64,000 bases of DNA, taken from contig JAKSDK010001037.1 of NCBI GenBank assembly GCA_022360095.1, positions 186,001 to 250,000 on the forward strand. Reading direction: 5' to 3'. This document shows, piece after piece, positions 33,629 through 42,847 of the stretch; position 1 is the first letter of the stretch; every line of letters starts with the position of its first letter. The DNA comes from Phycisphaerales bacterium (lineage in GTDB: Bacteria > Planctomycetota > Phycisphaerae > UBA1845 > UTPLA1). The position numbers and the translations under genes are program-made. A model generated the notes under the pieces. It ran no database searches, was not told the origin of the DNA, and was given only the letters and a program-made list of their open reading frames with translations.

Positions 33629-33814
33629 TTATGGGTAGTAGTTCGACCATTCCTGTTCGGCGTTCACGAACGAGCTGGAGACCTTGTCCCCAAGGACACT
33701 AATCGCGGTCATGCAGACGAGAATGATCAGTGCGATCATCACCGCGTATTCCGTCGCGGTCGCACCGTCCTCGGATCGAAGAAAAGCCTTGGCTTGCCGC
33801 ATGACCGATTGCAT
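33629..33814 (-). CDS. Flp-type pilin
   Basis: 61 residues from ATG 33814 with GGGAG before it; the longer frame to 33964 is leader without pilin character. The pattern FLRSEDGATATEYAVMIAL, with a Glu-Tyr pair five residues after the processed Gly, is diagnostic of class IVb Flp pilins, and a single hydrophobic segment follows. Flp pili are built by Tad machinery. No tad or rcp gene lies beside it, so it is either an orphan subunit or assembled by machinery coded elsewhere. Confidence 0.88.
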   Translation of the reverse strand: MQSVMRQAKAFLRSEDGATATEYAVMIALIILVCMTAISVLGDKVSSSFVNAEQEWSNYYP

Positions 33815-34119
33815 GTCACCACTCCCTAATCGTAAGTCAGCCGTCACTGGTGACGCGGGGTACACCCGACCGGGGGTTATCTCGACCAAAGCCCCGGAGC
33901 ACCTTGCGTTATCTTGCCGAAAACGTCCCGCCGAACGTACCGGCAACGCCGACTTTGTCCCCATACCTACTCCAAGTGTGCGATATAAATGGGTGAAAAG
34001 CGAATCCTGTCTCGAAAAAACAGGCGCAACGCGCCACGCTGCCCATAATATGGGTGGCTACGATTTTGCAAAGGGGAAAAAGTCACTCGCGCTTCGTCCG
34101 AAATCCTGCGACCGCCGTA

Positions 34120-35163
34120 TTAGCCCATCGAGGCGAGGCGCAGCGCCAGGTCGCAGACTCGGTTGGAAAAGCCCCATTCATTATCGTACCAGCTCACGAG
34201 CTTGAGCATATTGCCCTGCGCCATGGTCCGCGTACTGTCGAAGATTGAACTGTAAGGATTTCCGATGATATCGCTGCTGACGAGCGGGACTTCGTTATAG
34301 GCGAGGACATTTTTGAATCGCTCGCTTTGGGCCGCTTTCTTGAACACGGCGTTCGTCGTCTCCACGTCCACTTCCTTTTCGAGCGTCACCGTTAGATCGA
34401 CAACGCTGCCGTCCAGGACCGGGACGCGGAAGGCAAAACCGTCAAGACGGACTTTATCGCTGGGGACCACGAGTCCGATTGCTCTGGCCGCGCCCGTTGT
34501 CGAGGGAATGATGTTTTGCGCGGCGGACCGAGCCCGAAGAAGGTCTTCGCCGTGCACCTGGTCCAGGATACGCTGGTCGTTTGTATAGGCGTGGATCGTC
34601 GTCATCATGCCTTCGATGCGGCCGCCGAACACATCAGGGTTGTCGAATAGCACTTTGATCAGCGGCGCCAGACAATTCGTCGTGCAACTTCCGTTGCTGA
34701 CGAATGTGTGATCGGGTTTGAGCATTTCGTCGTTCACGCCGAGCACGACCGTGGCGTCGATTTGATCCTTGGCCGGCGCGGAGAGAATGACCTTTCTGGC
34801 CCCGGCTTTGATGTGGTCGTCGTAGCCGGACTTTTTGCCGTCGTTTCTTTTGGTGAACACGCCCGTCGACTCGATCACGACTGTCGCGCCCAGCTCACCC
34901 CAGGGTAGCTTGGCGGGGTCGCGTTCGGTCAGGACCTGTATTCTGTCGCCATTGATCAGAATGCTGGTTTCATCGTGCTCGACCGTGCCGTCGAATCGGC
35001 CGTGTGCACTATCGTATTTGAACAGATGGGCATGGACTTTCGGCGAGGAGCCGACGTCGTTGATCGCCACGAGGTCAAATTCACCGGAGCGAAGGGCCAT
35101 GGCCCTTGCGACCAGCCGACCAATCCGCCCGAATCCGTTGATACCGACCTTTACTGCCGCCAT
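34120..35163 (-). CDS. gapA: glyceraldehyde-3-phosphate dehydrogenase, type I
   Basis: 347 residues from ATG 35163, preceded by AAGGAG; the open frame extends 36 codons upstream without a start site. NAD motif INGFGRIGRLVARAM, active-site SNGSCTTNCLAPLIKVL (Cys, with His in the later HAYTNDQR), IPSTTGAARAIG and the C-terminal SWYDNEWGFSNRVCDL. The SNGSCTTN variant replaces the usual SNASCTTN. It catalyses the NAD-dependent oxidation of glyceraldehyde-3-phosphate in glycolysis/gluconeogenesis. Neighbouring pgk is absent. Confidence 0.96.
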   Translation of the reverse strand: MAAVKVGINGFGRIGRLVARAMALRSGEFDLVAINDVGSSPKVHAHLFKYDSAHGRFDGTVEHDETSILINGDRIQVLTERDPAKLPWGELGATVVIESTGVFTKRNDGKKSGYDDHIKAGARKVILSAPAKDQIDATVVLGVNDEMLKPDHTFVSNGSCTTNCLAPLIKVLFDNPDVFGGRIEGMMTTIHAYTNDQRILDQVHGEDLLRARSAAQNIIPSTTGAARAIGLVVPSDKVRLDGFAFRVPVLDGSVVDLTVTLEKEVDVETTNAVFKKAAQSERFKNVLAYNEVPLVSSDIIGNPYSSIFDSTRTMAQGNMLKLVSWYDNEWGFSNRVCDLALRLASMG

Positions 35164-35375
35164 TGTTTGAGTCTCCTTCGTTTTCGTGCCGCGTCGTTGT
35201 TCCCGTGAGATGAGGTCTGACAAAGCCGTTATTTCGTTCGCGGCACCGTTATGAGAATAGGTATTCGGCAATGCATCGTCAAGCGGCGGTGCAGGCTATG
35301 GATCGGCTCAGACGGTTACGCGGGACCTGGTTTGTCATAGTACAAAACGCATGATCGCGGTTTGCTCGCGCGGCC

Positions 35376-36332
35376 TCAGTCGCGGGAAAACGGATACTTC
35401 GGTGACTCGCCCTTGAGCACTCGGACCACGTCTTCTGCAACATTGAAGCGACGCGCAGAGGCGTCCAGCGTGGCCCCGGCCACGTGCGGCGTCAGGATGC
35501 AGTTCGGCTCCTGACATAAGGGATGATTGACCGAGAGCGGCTCGTTCTCAAAGACGTCCAGCGCGGCGCCTGCAATGAACCGTTTCTTCAGGGCTTCGGC
35601 CAGCGCTTTTGTATCGACGATCGCTCCGCGTGACGTGTTGATCAGAACGGCTGAGGTTTTCATCCGGCGGATTCGATCGGCGTTCATGAAACCCCGGGTT
35701 TCCTCTGACATACGAAGGTGGATCGAGAGGATGTCGGTGTTGCTGAGCAGGTCATCCAGGCTCACGGCATCGGCCTCAAACGACGTCGGTTTACCGCCGA
35801 ACGGATCGTGATGGATGATTCGCGAACCGAATGCATTGGAAATGATACAGCCGAGTTTTTCGGCGACGGCGTCGAAGCCGAGCAATCCGATCGTCTGCCG
35901 GCTGATTTCATGGCCCGCCGGATGTCTAATCGCTTCAAAATTGCCCTCCCGCAGCTGTCGATCAAGAAAAGGAATCCGGCGGTGGGCAGCGAGAATGAGT
36001 CCAAGCGTAAACTCCGCCGATGAGAGCACGGCGGCGTGAGGTGCATAGACGACGCGGATGGCTCGCTTCTTGGTCGCCCGGAGGTCGATGTGATCGACGG
36101 TCGGGCTCGCACGACCGATGACCTTCAGATGCGGGGCCGCATCGATGATCCGGGCGGTGACATGGGTTCTGGCTCGGACCAGCAAGGCGTCGGCATCACG
36201 CAGGGCTGGGATCAGCGTGTCGGGAGCGGAATTTTCCAGGATGGTGACGTGGCCCACTTTTTCCAGGCAAGCCATGGCCTCAGTCGCGTAAGGCTCTGCC
36301 ACGACGATTTGAAACGGTTTGCGTCCTTCCAC
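35376..36332 (-). CDS. D-isomer-specific 2-hydroxyacid dehydrogenase with altered NAD motif
   Basis: 318 residues from GTG 36332, which has GGAGG six bases upstream; an upstream extension is unsupported. Catalytic residues of the family are present: Arg in INTSRGAIVD, Glu in LDVFENEPLS and His in LTPHVAGATL. The Rossmann nucleotide loop, normally GxGxxG as in GFGRIG, reads LLGFDAVAEKLG near residue 150, so two of three glycines are missing. Length and catalytic triad still fit phosphoglycerate dehydrogenase-like enzymes. The loop change could alter cofactor choice or abolish binding. Substrate unknown. Confidence 0.85.
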   Translation of the reverse strand: MEGRKPFQIVVAEPYATEAMACLEKVGHVTILENSAPDTLIPALRDADALLVRARTHVTARIIDAAPHLKVIGRASPTVDHIDLRATKKRAIRVVYAPHAAVLSSAEFTLGLILAAHRRIPFLDRQLREGNFEAIRHPAGHEISRQTIGLLGFDAVAEKLGCIISNAFGSRIIHHDPFGGKPTSFEADAVSLDDLLSNTDILSIHLRMSEETRGFMNADRIRRMKTSAVLINTSRGAIVDTKALAEALKKRFIAGAALDVFENEPLSVNHPLCQEPNCILTPHVAGATLDASARRFNVAEDVVRVLKGESPKYPFSRD

Positions 36333-36489
36333 CGTCGGCCTCCATGAGGTTATGATGTGCGAGCGAGTCAGCGGGCAGCCCGAAGTGTGTTTTTGTTGGC
36401 CGCTCGATCTCGCCTGCATTATAATAACCGTCGATTTTGCGGTGGCAACAGACCACCTTAAAGGATCTGTATGCGTCAAGGAGTGACAC

Positions 36490-38376
36490 ATGAACCTGAA
36501 AACAGCTCTGTTCTCCTGCATAATTGCAGGCATTCCGCTCTTATCGTCGCAGGCACAGCAGAATACACAGGCACCGGGTCCGGACCGAAAGCTCAGACCG
36601 GCACGCGTTCTTCGTCCATCGGAGAAGGCCTCAGTCGGCGGAGCGACCGTGCCCGCCACAATTATTCGAGAGCCTTCGCAGGGGCGTCCGATCTTCGTGA
36701 CGCGCGGCGAAACGTTTTATTTCGTGATGGATCTGCCTCCGAGCTTCAAGGGGGATGTGGGTTTCGCCCTTCAACACGCGTTGGAGCCGGGCATCCAGTT
36801 CCCGCTGAAGCCGAAGACTCCCCCGACCTACGTCGAACAGTATTTCCATCTTATCCTCGAGGTGGGGCCCGACGTCGAGCCGGGGCTCTACGACATGAAG
36901 GTCCGAACCAACACGATGACCTATTTCTCTCGTCATAGTGTCAAAGTGGTAGACTCCTTCAAGGACAAATTCCGATTCGTGCACTTGTCCAATATGAACG
37001 TCGGAGACCTGACGGCGCCGGAGTTCGACGAGATGCTGCCGGAGGAGATCAACCTTCTCGCTCCCGAGTTCATCGTGGCCACGGGTGATTATACCGAATG
37101 GGCTCGGGTCCTTGACGACGCATCAAGCTGGCAGAAGGTCTTGAGTTACTTCAGAAAATTCGACGCTCCGGTGTTCATGCTTTGTGGATCGCACGATCAC
37201 GAAGCCAGCTTCACCCGCTATGTCGCCAGCAAACCCATGGGCCTCATCGAATACGGCAACTACCACGGCCTGCTTCTTCTGGATCACCCCGGTAATCCGA
37301 TCGATCAGGATTACGCTCAGATTCAATGGGTCGAGCGCGAACTCAAACAGAATCGTATGAAACGAATGAACTTCATCGTCGCCAACAGCGATGAACTCGG
37401 CTTGCTCGATGTCTGGCGGCAGCGAGGGAACCTGTCGAACTTTGTCCGAGAGCATAAGGTTCGAATGTATATCGCCGGCGGATCGACCGATTGGGATTAT
37501 AAGGAATTCGCCGGCAAACTGGACGGGCTGGATGATCTGCATTTTATCCGCACGCATCAATCCAGCACCTGTCTTCGCGATCGTGCGACGGGCTTCAGCC
37601 ATTATCGCGTCATTGAGATCGATGGGGACCGTGTTGCCTACGCTTATCCCAATGATACCGCTTCTGAAATGCTTCAATACTCCATTCCGTCGGGCCGATT
37701 GCGGGCTTATTTCGATGCGCCGAACGATGGTACGGCCGGGCGGATCGGCGTGACGCTTCAAAACGCGCTGAATCAGAAGTTTGACGAGGCCAGGCTCTGG
37801 CTTCGGGTGGCCAAGAACGGCAGTGGAGCCAAGCCCGAAATCGCACCGGGAAAACCCGTTCGCATTCTGGACGCGGGAGACTATTGGGCTTGTGAAGTTG
37901 CCTACGATTTGCCTGATAAAGGGGCGGTTCGGGTTGTGGCTTCGACGAATCCGGAGGATGTTCCACCGCCGATGCCGATCAGCGTGAAACTGGAAGGCGC
38001 CAGTCAGTGGAGTTTTTCTTCCAAGGTGACGGATTTTGGGCTCGCCTACTTTGAATGCGGCGTCTCGCCTCGACTCAGACTGACCAATCAGTCCAGGGCG
38101 AGCGTCACGTGTTGGCCGGTCATTCGAGTGAACGGCGCCCAATTGCACGCGGATCGTTCCTCTATTTCACGCATGCCTTTGACGTTAATGGGGGGGGAGT
38201 CCGTGTCCGTTCCATTGGTCTTGAATCTTCGTCGGGTCAGTCCGGGAAACCACAAATTGCAGGTTCATTTTCTGGAAGATCCGCTCAGTCGGCTTCATAC
38301 GTTTGATGTCAACCTTTCGTTGGAAGGCATTGCTTCGAGTCGTGTGCGGGAAATGGCCGAGATGGTCGAATATTGA
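36490..38376 (+). CDS. exported metallophosphoesterase-like protein with degenerate metal site
   Basis: 628 residues with a signal peptide (LFSCIIAGIPLLSSQAQ). The central part follows the calcineurin-like order: HLSNMNVG in place of the D-x-H motif, ATGDYTEW as the GD motif, CGSHDHE in the place of GNHD, then NSDELG and a later GGSTDWDY where a GHxH would be. Several metal ligands are thus missing or replaced (Asp/His by Asn, His by Ser or Asp). The first 165 and last 250 residues are unknown, beta-rich. Probably a non-catalytic or differently metallated paralogue. It is divergent from the dehydrogenase across 157 bases. Confidence 0.7.
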   Translation: MNLKTALFSCIIAGIPLLSSQAQQNTQAPGPDRKLRPARVLRPSEKASVGGATVPATIIREPSQGRPIFVTRGETFYFVMDLPPSFKGDVGFALQHALEPGIQFPLKPKTPPTYVEQYFHLILEVGPDVEPGLYDMKVRTNTMTYFSRHSVKVVDSFKDKFRFVHLSNMNVGDLTAPEFDEMLPEEINLLAPEFIVATGDYTEWARVLDDASSWQKVLSYFRKFDAPVFMLCGSHDHEASFTRYVASKPMGLIEYGNYHGLLLLDHPGNPIDQDYAQIQWVERELKQNRMKRMNFIVANSDELGLLDVWRQRGNLSNFVREHKVRMYIAGGSTDWDYKEFAGKLDGLDDLHFIRTHQSSTCLRDRATGFSHYRVIEIDGDRVAYAYPNDTASEMLQYSIPSGRLRAYFDAPNDGTAGRIGVTLQNALNQKFDEARLWLRVAKNGSGAKPEIAPGKPVRILDAGDYWACEVAYDLPDKGAVRVVASTNPEDVPPPMPISVKLEGASQWSFSSKVTDFGLAYFECGVSPRLRLTNQSRASVTCWPVIRVNGAQLHADRSSISRMPLTLMGGESVSVPLVLNLRRVSPGNHKLQVHFLEDPLSRLHTFDVNLSLEGIASSRVREMAEMVEY

Positions 38377-38478
38377 TGTCGTGATCGCTTATCGGGTGTG
38401 CTGCCTCTCCAACTTCGTCGATTCGATGTACTCATCATGATCGGCTTATCGGCAGCATCCCGGGCGGGAGGGCTTGGC

Positions 38479-39492
38479 ATGAAGCAGGAAGATCGGGATC
38501 GTCGAGAAAGGAGTGTTTTCCCGATTCCCCTGCCGGCCGACAAGCGGTCCGTATTCGCCTTGGCCGTGTTGTCTGTGATCGTTTCCCTCTTCGTGCTGCG
38601 CGGTCTGGAGAAGGACGACGCTTCGGCTCGAAAAAGCACGCGTCTGTCGGCGAAACCCTCCAAGGCCTTGACGGACTCTCTTTCAACCGCCTTGAAATCA
38701 TCGGCCGTCGATTTCGAATCCCTGGTGGTCGAGTCGATTCACCGTCGTGGTTACGTGACCGCCACCGTACATGTGGCGCTGCTGGACCGACGACGTGAGA
38801 ATGACGCCGGAGCGTTCAGTGACGGTCGAAATCCGGCAACCAACATGTATTGGGGCGCGCTGTTCGGAATGGAGACGCATTTCGCCAATGCAGCGGGTTG
38901 GCGTCGGGCGTATACGGACAACGGTGACGGTGAACGGATTCTTCGGCGTGTCGTATTTCATCAGCGTGTTTCACCGACGCCTCACTGGCGTGAGCGAGGC
39001 GTTGGAAGAGCGTTTGATTTATACGTGCTCGCCAACGCCTGGCCGTATTCACGCATCGTGGAGGCCATGGGGCGGCCGATTCGGGAGGCCGTTTGCGGGG
39101 AGGCGAACACAATCGATGTGGATGGCTCTACGTTGGTGTTCGGCGGGGACAGTGCTCTGGTGGGCTACGTCGGACAGAATCATATGCTCGAAGGCTACTG
39201 GGATCCCTTTGCGGGACTGGAAGGGTGTGCTCCCACGCAGCAAGTCGGTATTTTTTACATCTGTTCCCGTAGCGCCGTGGTCCTCCATGCACCGATTGTC
39301 GAACGCGGATTGTATTCCGTGCTGTTTACCCGTTCGACCGTTACGCCGGAAGCCTATCTGGTGGACGGTATGTTCAAGGCGTTGTTGTCGGGCGAGTTGG
39401 GAGACGGCTTTATCTCCAGGGCTGCATCGGAATATTCCCGATATCAGAAATCCGTTTCGTTTCCTAGGGCCAAGAGCATGCTGATTCGATAG
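38479..39492 (+). CDS. membrane-anchored protein of unknown function
   Basis: 337 residues from ATG 38479, preceded by GGAGGG. A single membrane span (RSVFALAVLSVIVSLFVLRG near residue 25-45) is followed by a periplasmic-type domain. Notable segments are NPATNMYWGALFGMETHFAN and FGGDSALVGYVGQNHMLEGY, with Cys pairs near residues 196 and 239. I do not recognise the family but the Gly/Trp/Tyr-rich motif suggests a conserved fold. It follows the phosphoesterase-like gene by 102 bases on the same strand. Confidence 0.6.
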   Translation: MKQEDRDRRERSVFPIPLPADKRSVFALAVLSVIVSLFVLRGLEKDDASARKSTRLSAKPSKALTDSLSTALKSSAVDFESLVVESIHRRGYVTATVHVALLDRRRENDAGAFSDGRNPATNMYWGALFGMETHFANAAGWRRAYTDNGDGERILRRVVFHQRVSPTPHWRERGVGRAFDLYVLANAWPYSRIVEAMGRPIREAVCGEANTIDVDGSTLVFGGDSALVGYVGQNHMLEGYWDPFAGLEGCAPTQQVGIFYICSRSAVVLHAPIVERGLYSVLFTRSTVTPEAYLVDGMFKALLSGELGDGFISRAASEYSRYQKSVSFPRAKSMLIR

Positions 39493-39524
39493 GCCGTCAT
39501 CGGATTTGCTTTTCCGACTCAGAC

Positions 39525-40865
39525 TCAATTCGCCGGTGCCAGCAAAACGGATAAGAACGGTGCAATGTCGCTTTCGGCGATGGTTTGATCATCGTCGAAA
39601 TCGCCGGCCAGACAGTTGCACGCGGGATATGCGGTGGCAAACACATTCGGATCGATTCCGGCAAGGACGAATGCGCGAATGTCCCTTCCGTCCATGACGC
39701 CGTCACAATTCATGTCACCGAGTTTGAAGAAAGGTGTGACGGGCTCCACGAGGATCAACTCGCCGGACTGTCCGCCGATGAGAATTTCCCGGCCCGGCCG
39801 ATCGGCATCGAAATCACTCATCACAACCGCGTTCAGAGGATTGCCCTTGAGTTCCAGCAGTGACGCTCCCCGCCAGGTTCCGTCCGACTTCCACGCCGCG
39901 TAAAGATTTCCAGTCTCATCCACGCCGACGATTTCCAGCTCTTTTGATGCCGTCCAAAGGTCGCCGACGGCGATATCCCACATCGTTCTCGCAGTGCGTT
40001 CTCCGGCGAAGATCACCTGCAGTTCGTGCTCACCGGGGGCAATGCGCCGTGATATCGCAAGGCTATTGCTGTATCGAGTGCCGAAGGCCAATTCATTCCC
40101 GGGTCGGTCCGGCTCGATATCCGCGATCTTGACCACCCAGCCCGCTTGATCTTCGTTGTCCCAGATTGTCACACGGGGCCACTCGTTTCCAATCGAAACC
40201 GTCGGCCTCCGGAGTTCGAAAGTCGGGCCCAGTTCGGAGACCATGATGATTTCGTTGCCGGGCAGGTCCGGGTCCACGTCCCCGATCGCCGAGTCCATGC
40301 AAACAGAGCCGTCGATGTAAGTCCATTCCTCCTCCCACGTCCCGGCGCTCTCTCGATAAATGCTCCCGAATCCGACATCGTGGAAGCCCTCCCAGCTATC
40401 ATAGATTTCGTCGCCCGGGTGGTCGGGATCGATATCACCGACACGCACGCCCCATCTCAACGCTCCGCCGTTGCTTCCGTCAAAGACGGTCTCGCGTTTC
40501 CATTCACCCTGTTGATTGCGAAAAAAGCATGAGACGAGCAGGCCCGCTTCAATCACCACCTCGTTCCCTTCGTAGCTGGAATGGACGTCGCCAATTTCAA
40601 TCGTCGGGCGAAAGGCCATGTATTCGATCGTTTGTGTCGGCTCCGAGGCATGCACAAGCTGCCAGCCGCCGGTCGACGGTGAGAGAATTGCGATGGAGCC
40701 GTCGTCCAGCAGCACGGCCACTTCAGGGCCGGGATGAGTGGGATCGAGTTCACCGGTGGACAGCCCAAAAACGGTTTGCTCAAAGGTATAGACAACGGAT
40801 GTGTTTTGTTCGCTGCAGGTCCCGGGCGATAGGAATACGAACATTCCTAAGATGGACGGAATCAT
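39525..40865 (-). CDS. secreted FG-GAP/VCBS-type propeller protein with dockerin-like C-terminus
   Basis: 446 residues with a signal peptide. Repeating blocks of 'GDxDxDxPGNEI' type (VGDIDPDHPGDEIYD, IGDVDPDLPGNEIIM, IADIEPDRPGNELAF, SDFDADRPGREILI) are calcium-binding loops of an integrin-like beta propeller. The C-terminus LGDMNCDGVMDGRDIRAF and AGDFDDDQTIAESDIAPF are two EF-hand-like dockerin-type loops. Proteins with this tail are common secreted products in planctomycetes. The last gene of its strand run; no partner cohesin is visible here. Confidence 0.8.
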   Translation of the reverse strand: MIPSILGMFVFLSPGTCSEQNTSVVYTFEQTVFGLSTGELDPTHPGPEVAVLLDDGSIAILSPSTGGWQLVHASEPTQTIEYMAFRPTIEIGDVHSSYEGNEVVIEAGLLVSCFFRNQQGEWKRETVFDGSNGGALRWGVRVGDIDPDHPGDEIYDSWEGFHDVGFGSIYRESAGTWEEEWTYIDGSVCMDSAIGDVDPDLPGNEIIMVSELGPTFELRRPTVSIGNEWPRVTIWDNEDQAGWVVKIADIEPDRPGNELAFGTRYSNSLAISRRIAPGEHELQVIFAGERTARTMWDIAVGDLWTASKELEIVGVDETGNLYAAWKSDGTWRGASLLELKGNPLNAVVMSDFDADRPGREILIGGQSGELILVEPVTPFFKLGDMNCDGVMDGRDIRAFVLAGIDPNVFATAYPACNCLAGDFDDDQTIAESDIAPFLSVLLAPAN

Positions 40866-40992
40866 CGTGTACGGCTCCGATCGGCTCGGCGCCCATTTTA
40901 ATAATTTGAGCTAATCTTTTCCAGGTTTTCGGCAAGCAAATACTGACAGGAATGTAAAAGGCCGCGCGGCGTTTCTTCGGGAAGACGAAGCG

Positions 40993-41664
40993 TTAGTCAT
41001 CAACGTTGTTCGTGCGCCGCCTCAGATTCAAAATCAATTCCACTTCACCCACGTTGTGCTGAAGCGCTCTCGCGATGTCGACCGTGCTTTGGCCCTCGTC
41101 CGCCAATCGGTAGATTTTGTCGTGAAGGTCGTCACTGGCGTCGGAAACAGCCTGCTCGTTCACCTTCGTCGCCTCATTCGGCGCAGGCGTTCGTGTTTCA
41201 GAAATGCCGCCATCGCCGACGGTCACGTCCAGGTTTCTTGATGTGGCTCGCGTGCCCGGCGCCGTGTCGTGATCCAAAGATGCGATCGGATCGGGCAAAT
41301 CCGTTAACTCAGCCTTCTTCGCCGCGTCCAACAGAATTCGTAGAAATTGAATACGCTTGTCCGCATCAGCGATGGACTGCTCCAGCTTGGCGAACTTGGT
41401 ATCGATCTGAGCGTTAATCTGCCGGGAGAGTTCGTTCAATTCGACGAGCAGCCGTTCCATGTCGCGATGGATCGCCGTTGTTTTCATGTTTGCCGTGTCG
41501 ATCTCGCGGCGATATTGCTTGGGTGAACCGCCCATGGCCCGGCGCCGATAGTTCAGATTCAACAGCAGAATGATGAACATGATCGCTGCGATGATGATGA
41601 GCCATGGCTTTTGCGTAGTGTCGTCCGATTCGGCGAGAAGGCAGAAAAAGGAGATGGGGCTCAT
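40993..41664 (-). CDS. single-span coiled-coil protein with C-terminal helix-turn-helix (DUF6115-type)
   Basis: 223 residues. N-terminal membrane span (PWLIIIAAIMFIILLLNL) is followed by a coiled coil (ELNELSRQINAQIDTKFAKL and on), a disordered linker, and the C-terminal IYRLADEGQSTVDIARALQ, a helix-turn-helix of the kind found in DUF6115/DUF2802 proteins, which link membrane and regulatory functions in several phyla. Four bases separate its start from the stop of larC on the same strand, so they form an operon. Role unknown. Confidence 0.65.
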   Translation of the reverse strand: MSPISFFCLLAESDDTTQKPWLIIIAAIMFIILLLNLNYRRRAMGGSPKQYRREIDTANMKTTAIHRDMERLLVELNELSRQINAQIDTKFAKLEQSIADADKRIQFLRILLDAAKKAELTDLPDPIASLDHDTAPGTRATSRNLDVTVGDGGISETRTPAPNEATKVNEQAVSDASDDLHDKIYRLADEGQSTVDIARALQHNVGEVELILNLRRRTNNVDD

Positions 41665-41668
41665 GACG

Positions 41669-42847
41669 TTAGGCCTTTTGTTGAGCGGTCCATGCTCTCA
41701 GGGTCGCATCCATGACTTCGCGAAGCGAGACGCCATGCGCTCGCGCTGCCGCGGCACAGTCATCATACTCCGGCGCGGTCTTCATGACATCACCATTTTG
41801 CAGGCCCATTTTGACGCGGATCGTGCCGTAAGGCGTTGAGACGGCCTCGCTGCGGCGTTCCAGTTTGCGGCGCGTTCGAACATCGCGACGAAGGCCGAAC
41901 GTGGTCGTTTCGGCGAAGATGACGCGCTCGCATTCGGCTTCCTTCTCGACCGGAGCCAACACTGAAAGCAGCGTGCCGGGTCGGTTCTTTTTCATCAGGA
42001 TCGGCGTGGTGAACACATCCAGGGCTCCGGCTTCGAACAGACGGTCACAGGTGTAGCCGATTTGTTCACCCGTTGCGTCATCCAGATTCGCTTCCAGGAG
42101 TATGACCTCGTCATGCAGGTCGGTGTCATCCGAGGCTTGACCGATGATGAGCCGCAGGACGTTGGGACGCTTTCGGTTGTCCCGATTCCCGGCGCCGTAG
42201 CCGGTCCGTTCAATTCGAAAAGACGGCAACGAACCGTAGCCGGATGCGAGCGTAGTCAGAATGGCGGCGCCGGTAGGCGTCGTCAGTTCGCCGACCTCGT
42301 CGCAATCCGCCAAAGGCACGCCGACGAGCAGCTCGGTTGTCGCAGGTGCAGGAACCGGCATGATGCCGTGCTCGCACGTGACGGTGCCCGAGCCCGTGGG
42401 AATAGGAGAACAGATGATGCGATCCAGCCCGAGGTGTTCGATGCCGATGGCGGCGCCGACGATGTCGACAATGGCGTCCACACCGCCGACTTCGTGAAAG
42501 TGAATCTTTTCAACGGTCGTGCCGTGGACTTTGGCCTCGGCCTCGGCAAGACGGGTGAAGATCCGCTTTGCCCTTTGTTTCACGGTTTCGGATAAATCGG
42601 CGGCATTGATGATGTCGGTGATGTGGTGTAGGTGGCGATGTCCCTGGTCACGGTTGACATTGACGTCGACCTTAACCGCGGCGAAGCCCTGTTTTTGAAT
42701 TTGACGAATGTCGAGTTGATAGTCATCGAGGTTCAGTTGTGAGAGATCCGAACGGAGTTGGTCACTTTCGAGTCCGGCTGCAAGGAGTGCGCCGAGGATC
42801 ATGTCCCCCGCTGCTCCGCTGAAACAATCGAAATAGCCGATTCTCAT
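41669..42847 (-). CDS. larC: nickel-pincer cofactor biosynthesis protein
   Basis: 392 residues from ATG 42847; the frame extends 67 codons upstream with no start site. Conserved blocks MRIGYFDCFSGAAGDMILGA, VHGTTVEKIHFHEVGGVDAI, PTGSGTVTCEHGIMPVPAPAT, GDLTTPTGAA-like GELTTPTGAAILTTL and ANLDDATGEQIGY identify LarC (formerly DUF111). LarC inserts nickel into the pyridinium-3,5-bisthiocarboxylic mononucleotide of lactate racemase and related enzymes. It is encoded as one frame here, whereas some bacteria need a programmed frameshift. LarB and LarE are not nearby. Confidence 0.92.
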   Translation of the reverse strand: MRIGYFDCFSGAAGDMILGALLAAGLESDQLRSDLSQLNLDDYQLDIRQIQKQGFAAVKVDVNVNRDQGHRHLHHITDIINAADLSETVKQRAKRIFTRLAEAEAKVHGTTVEKIHFHEVGGVDAIVDIVGAAIGIEHLGLDRIICSPIPTGSGTVTCEHGIMPVPAPATTELLVGVPLADCDEVGELTTPTGAAILTTLASGYGSLPSFRIERTGYGAGNRDNRKRPNVLRLIIGQASDDTDLHDEVILLEANLDDATGEQIGYTCDRLFEAGALDVFTTPILMKKNRPGTLLSVLAPVEKEAECERVIFAETTTFGLRRDVRTRRKLERRSEAVSTPYGTIRVKMGLQNGDVMKTAPEYDDCAAAARAHGVSLREVMDATLRAWTAQQKA

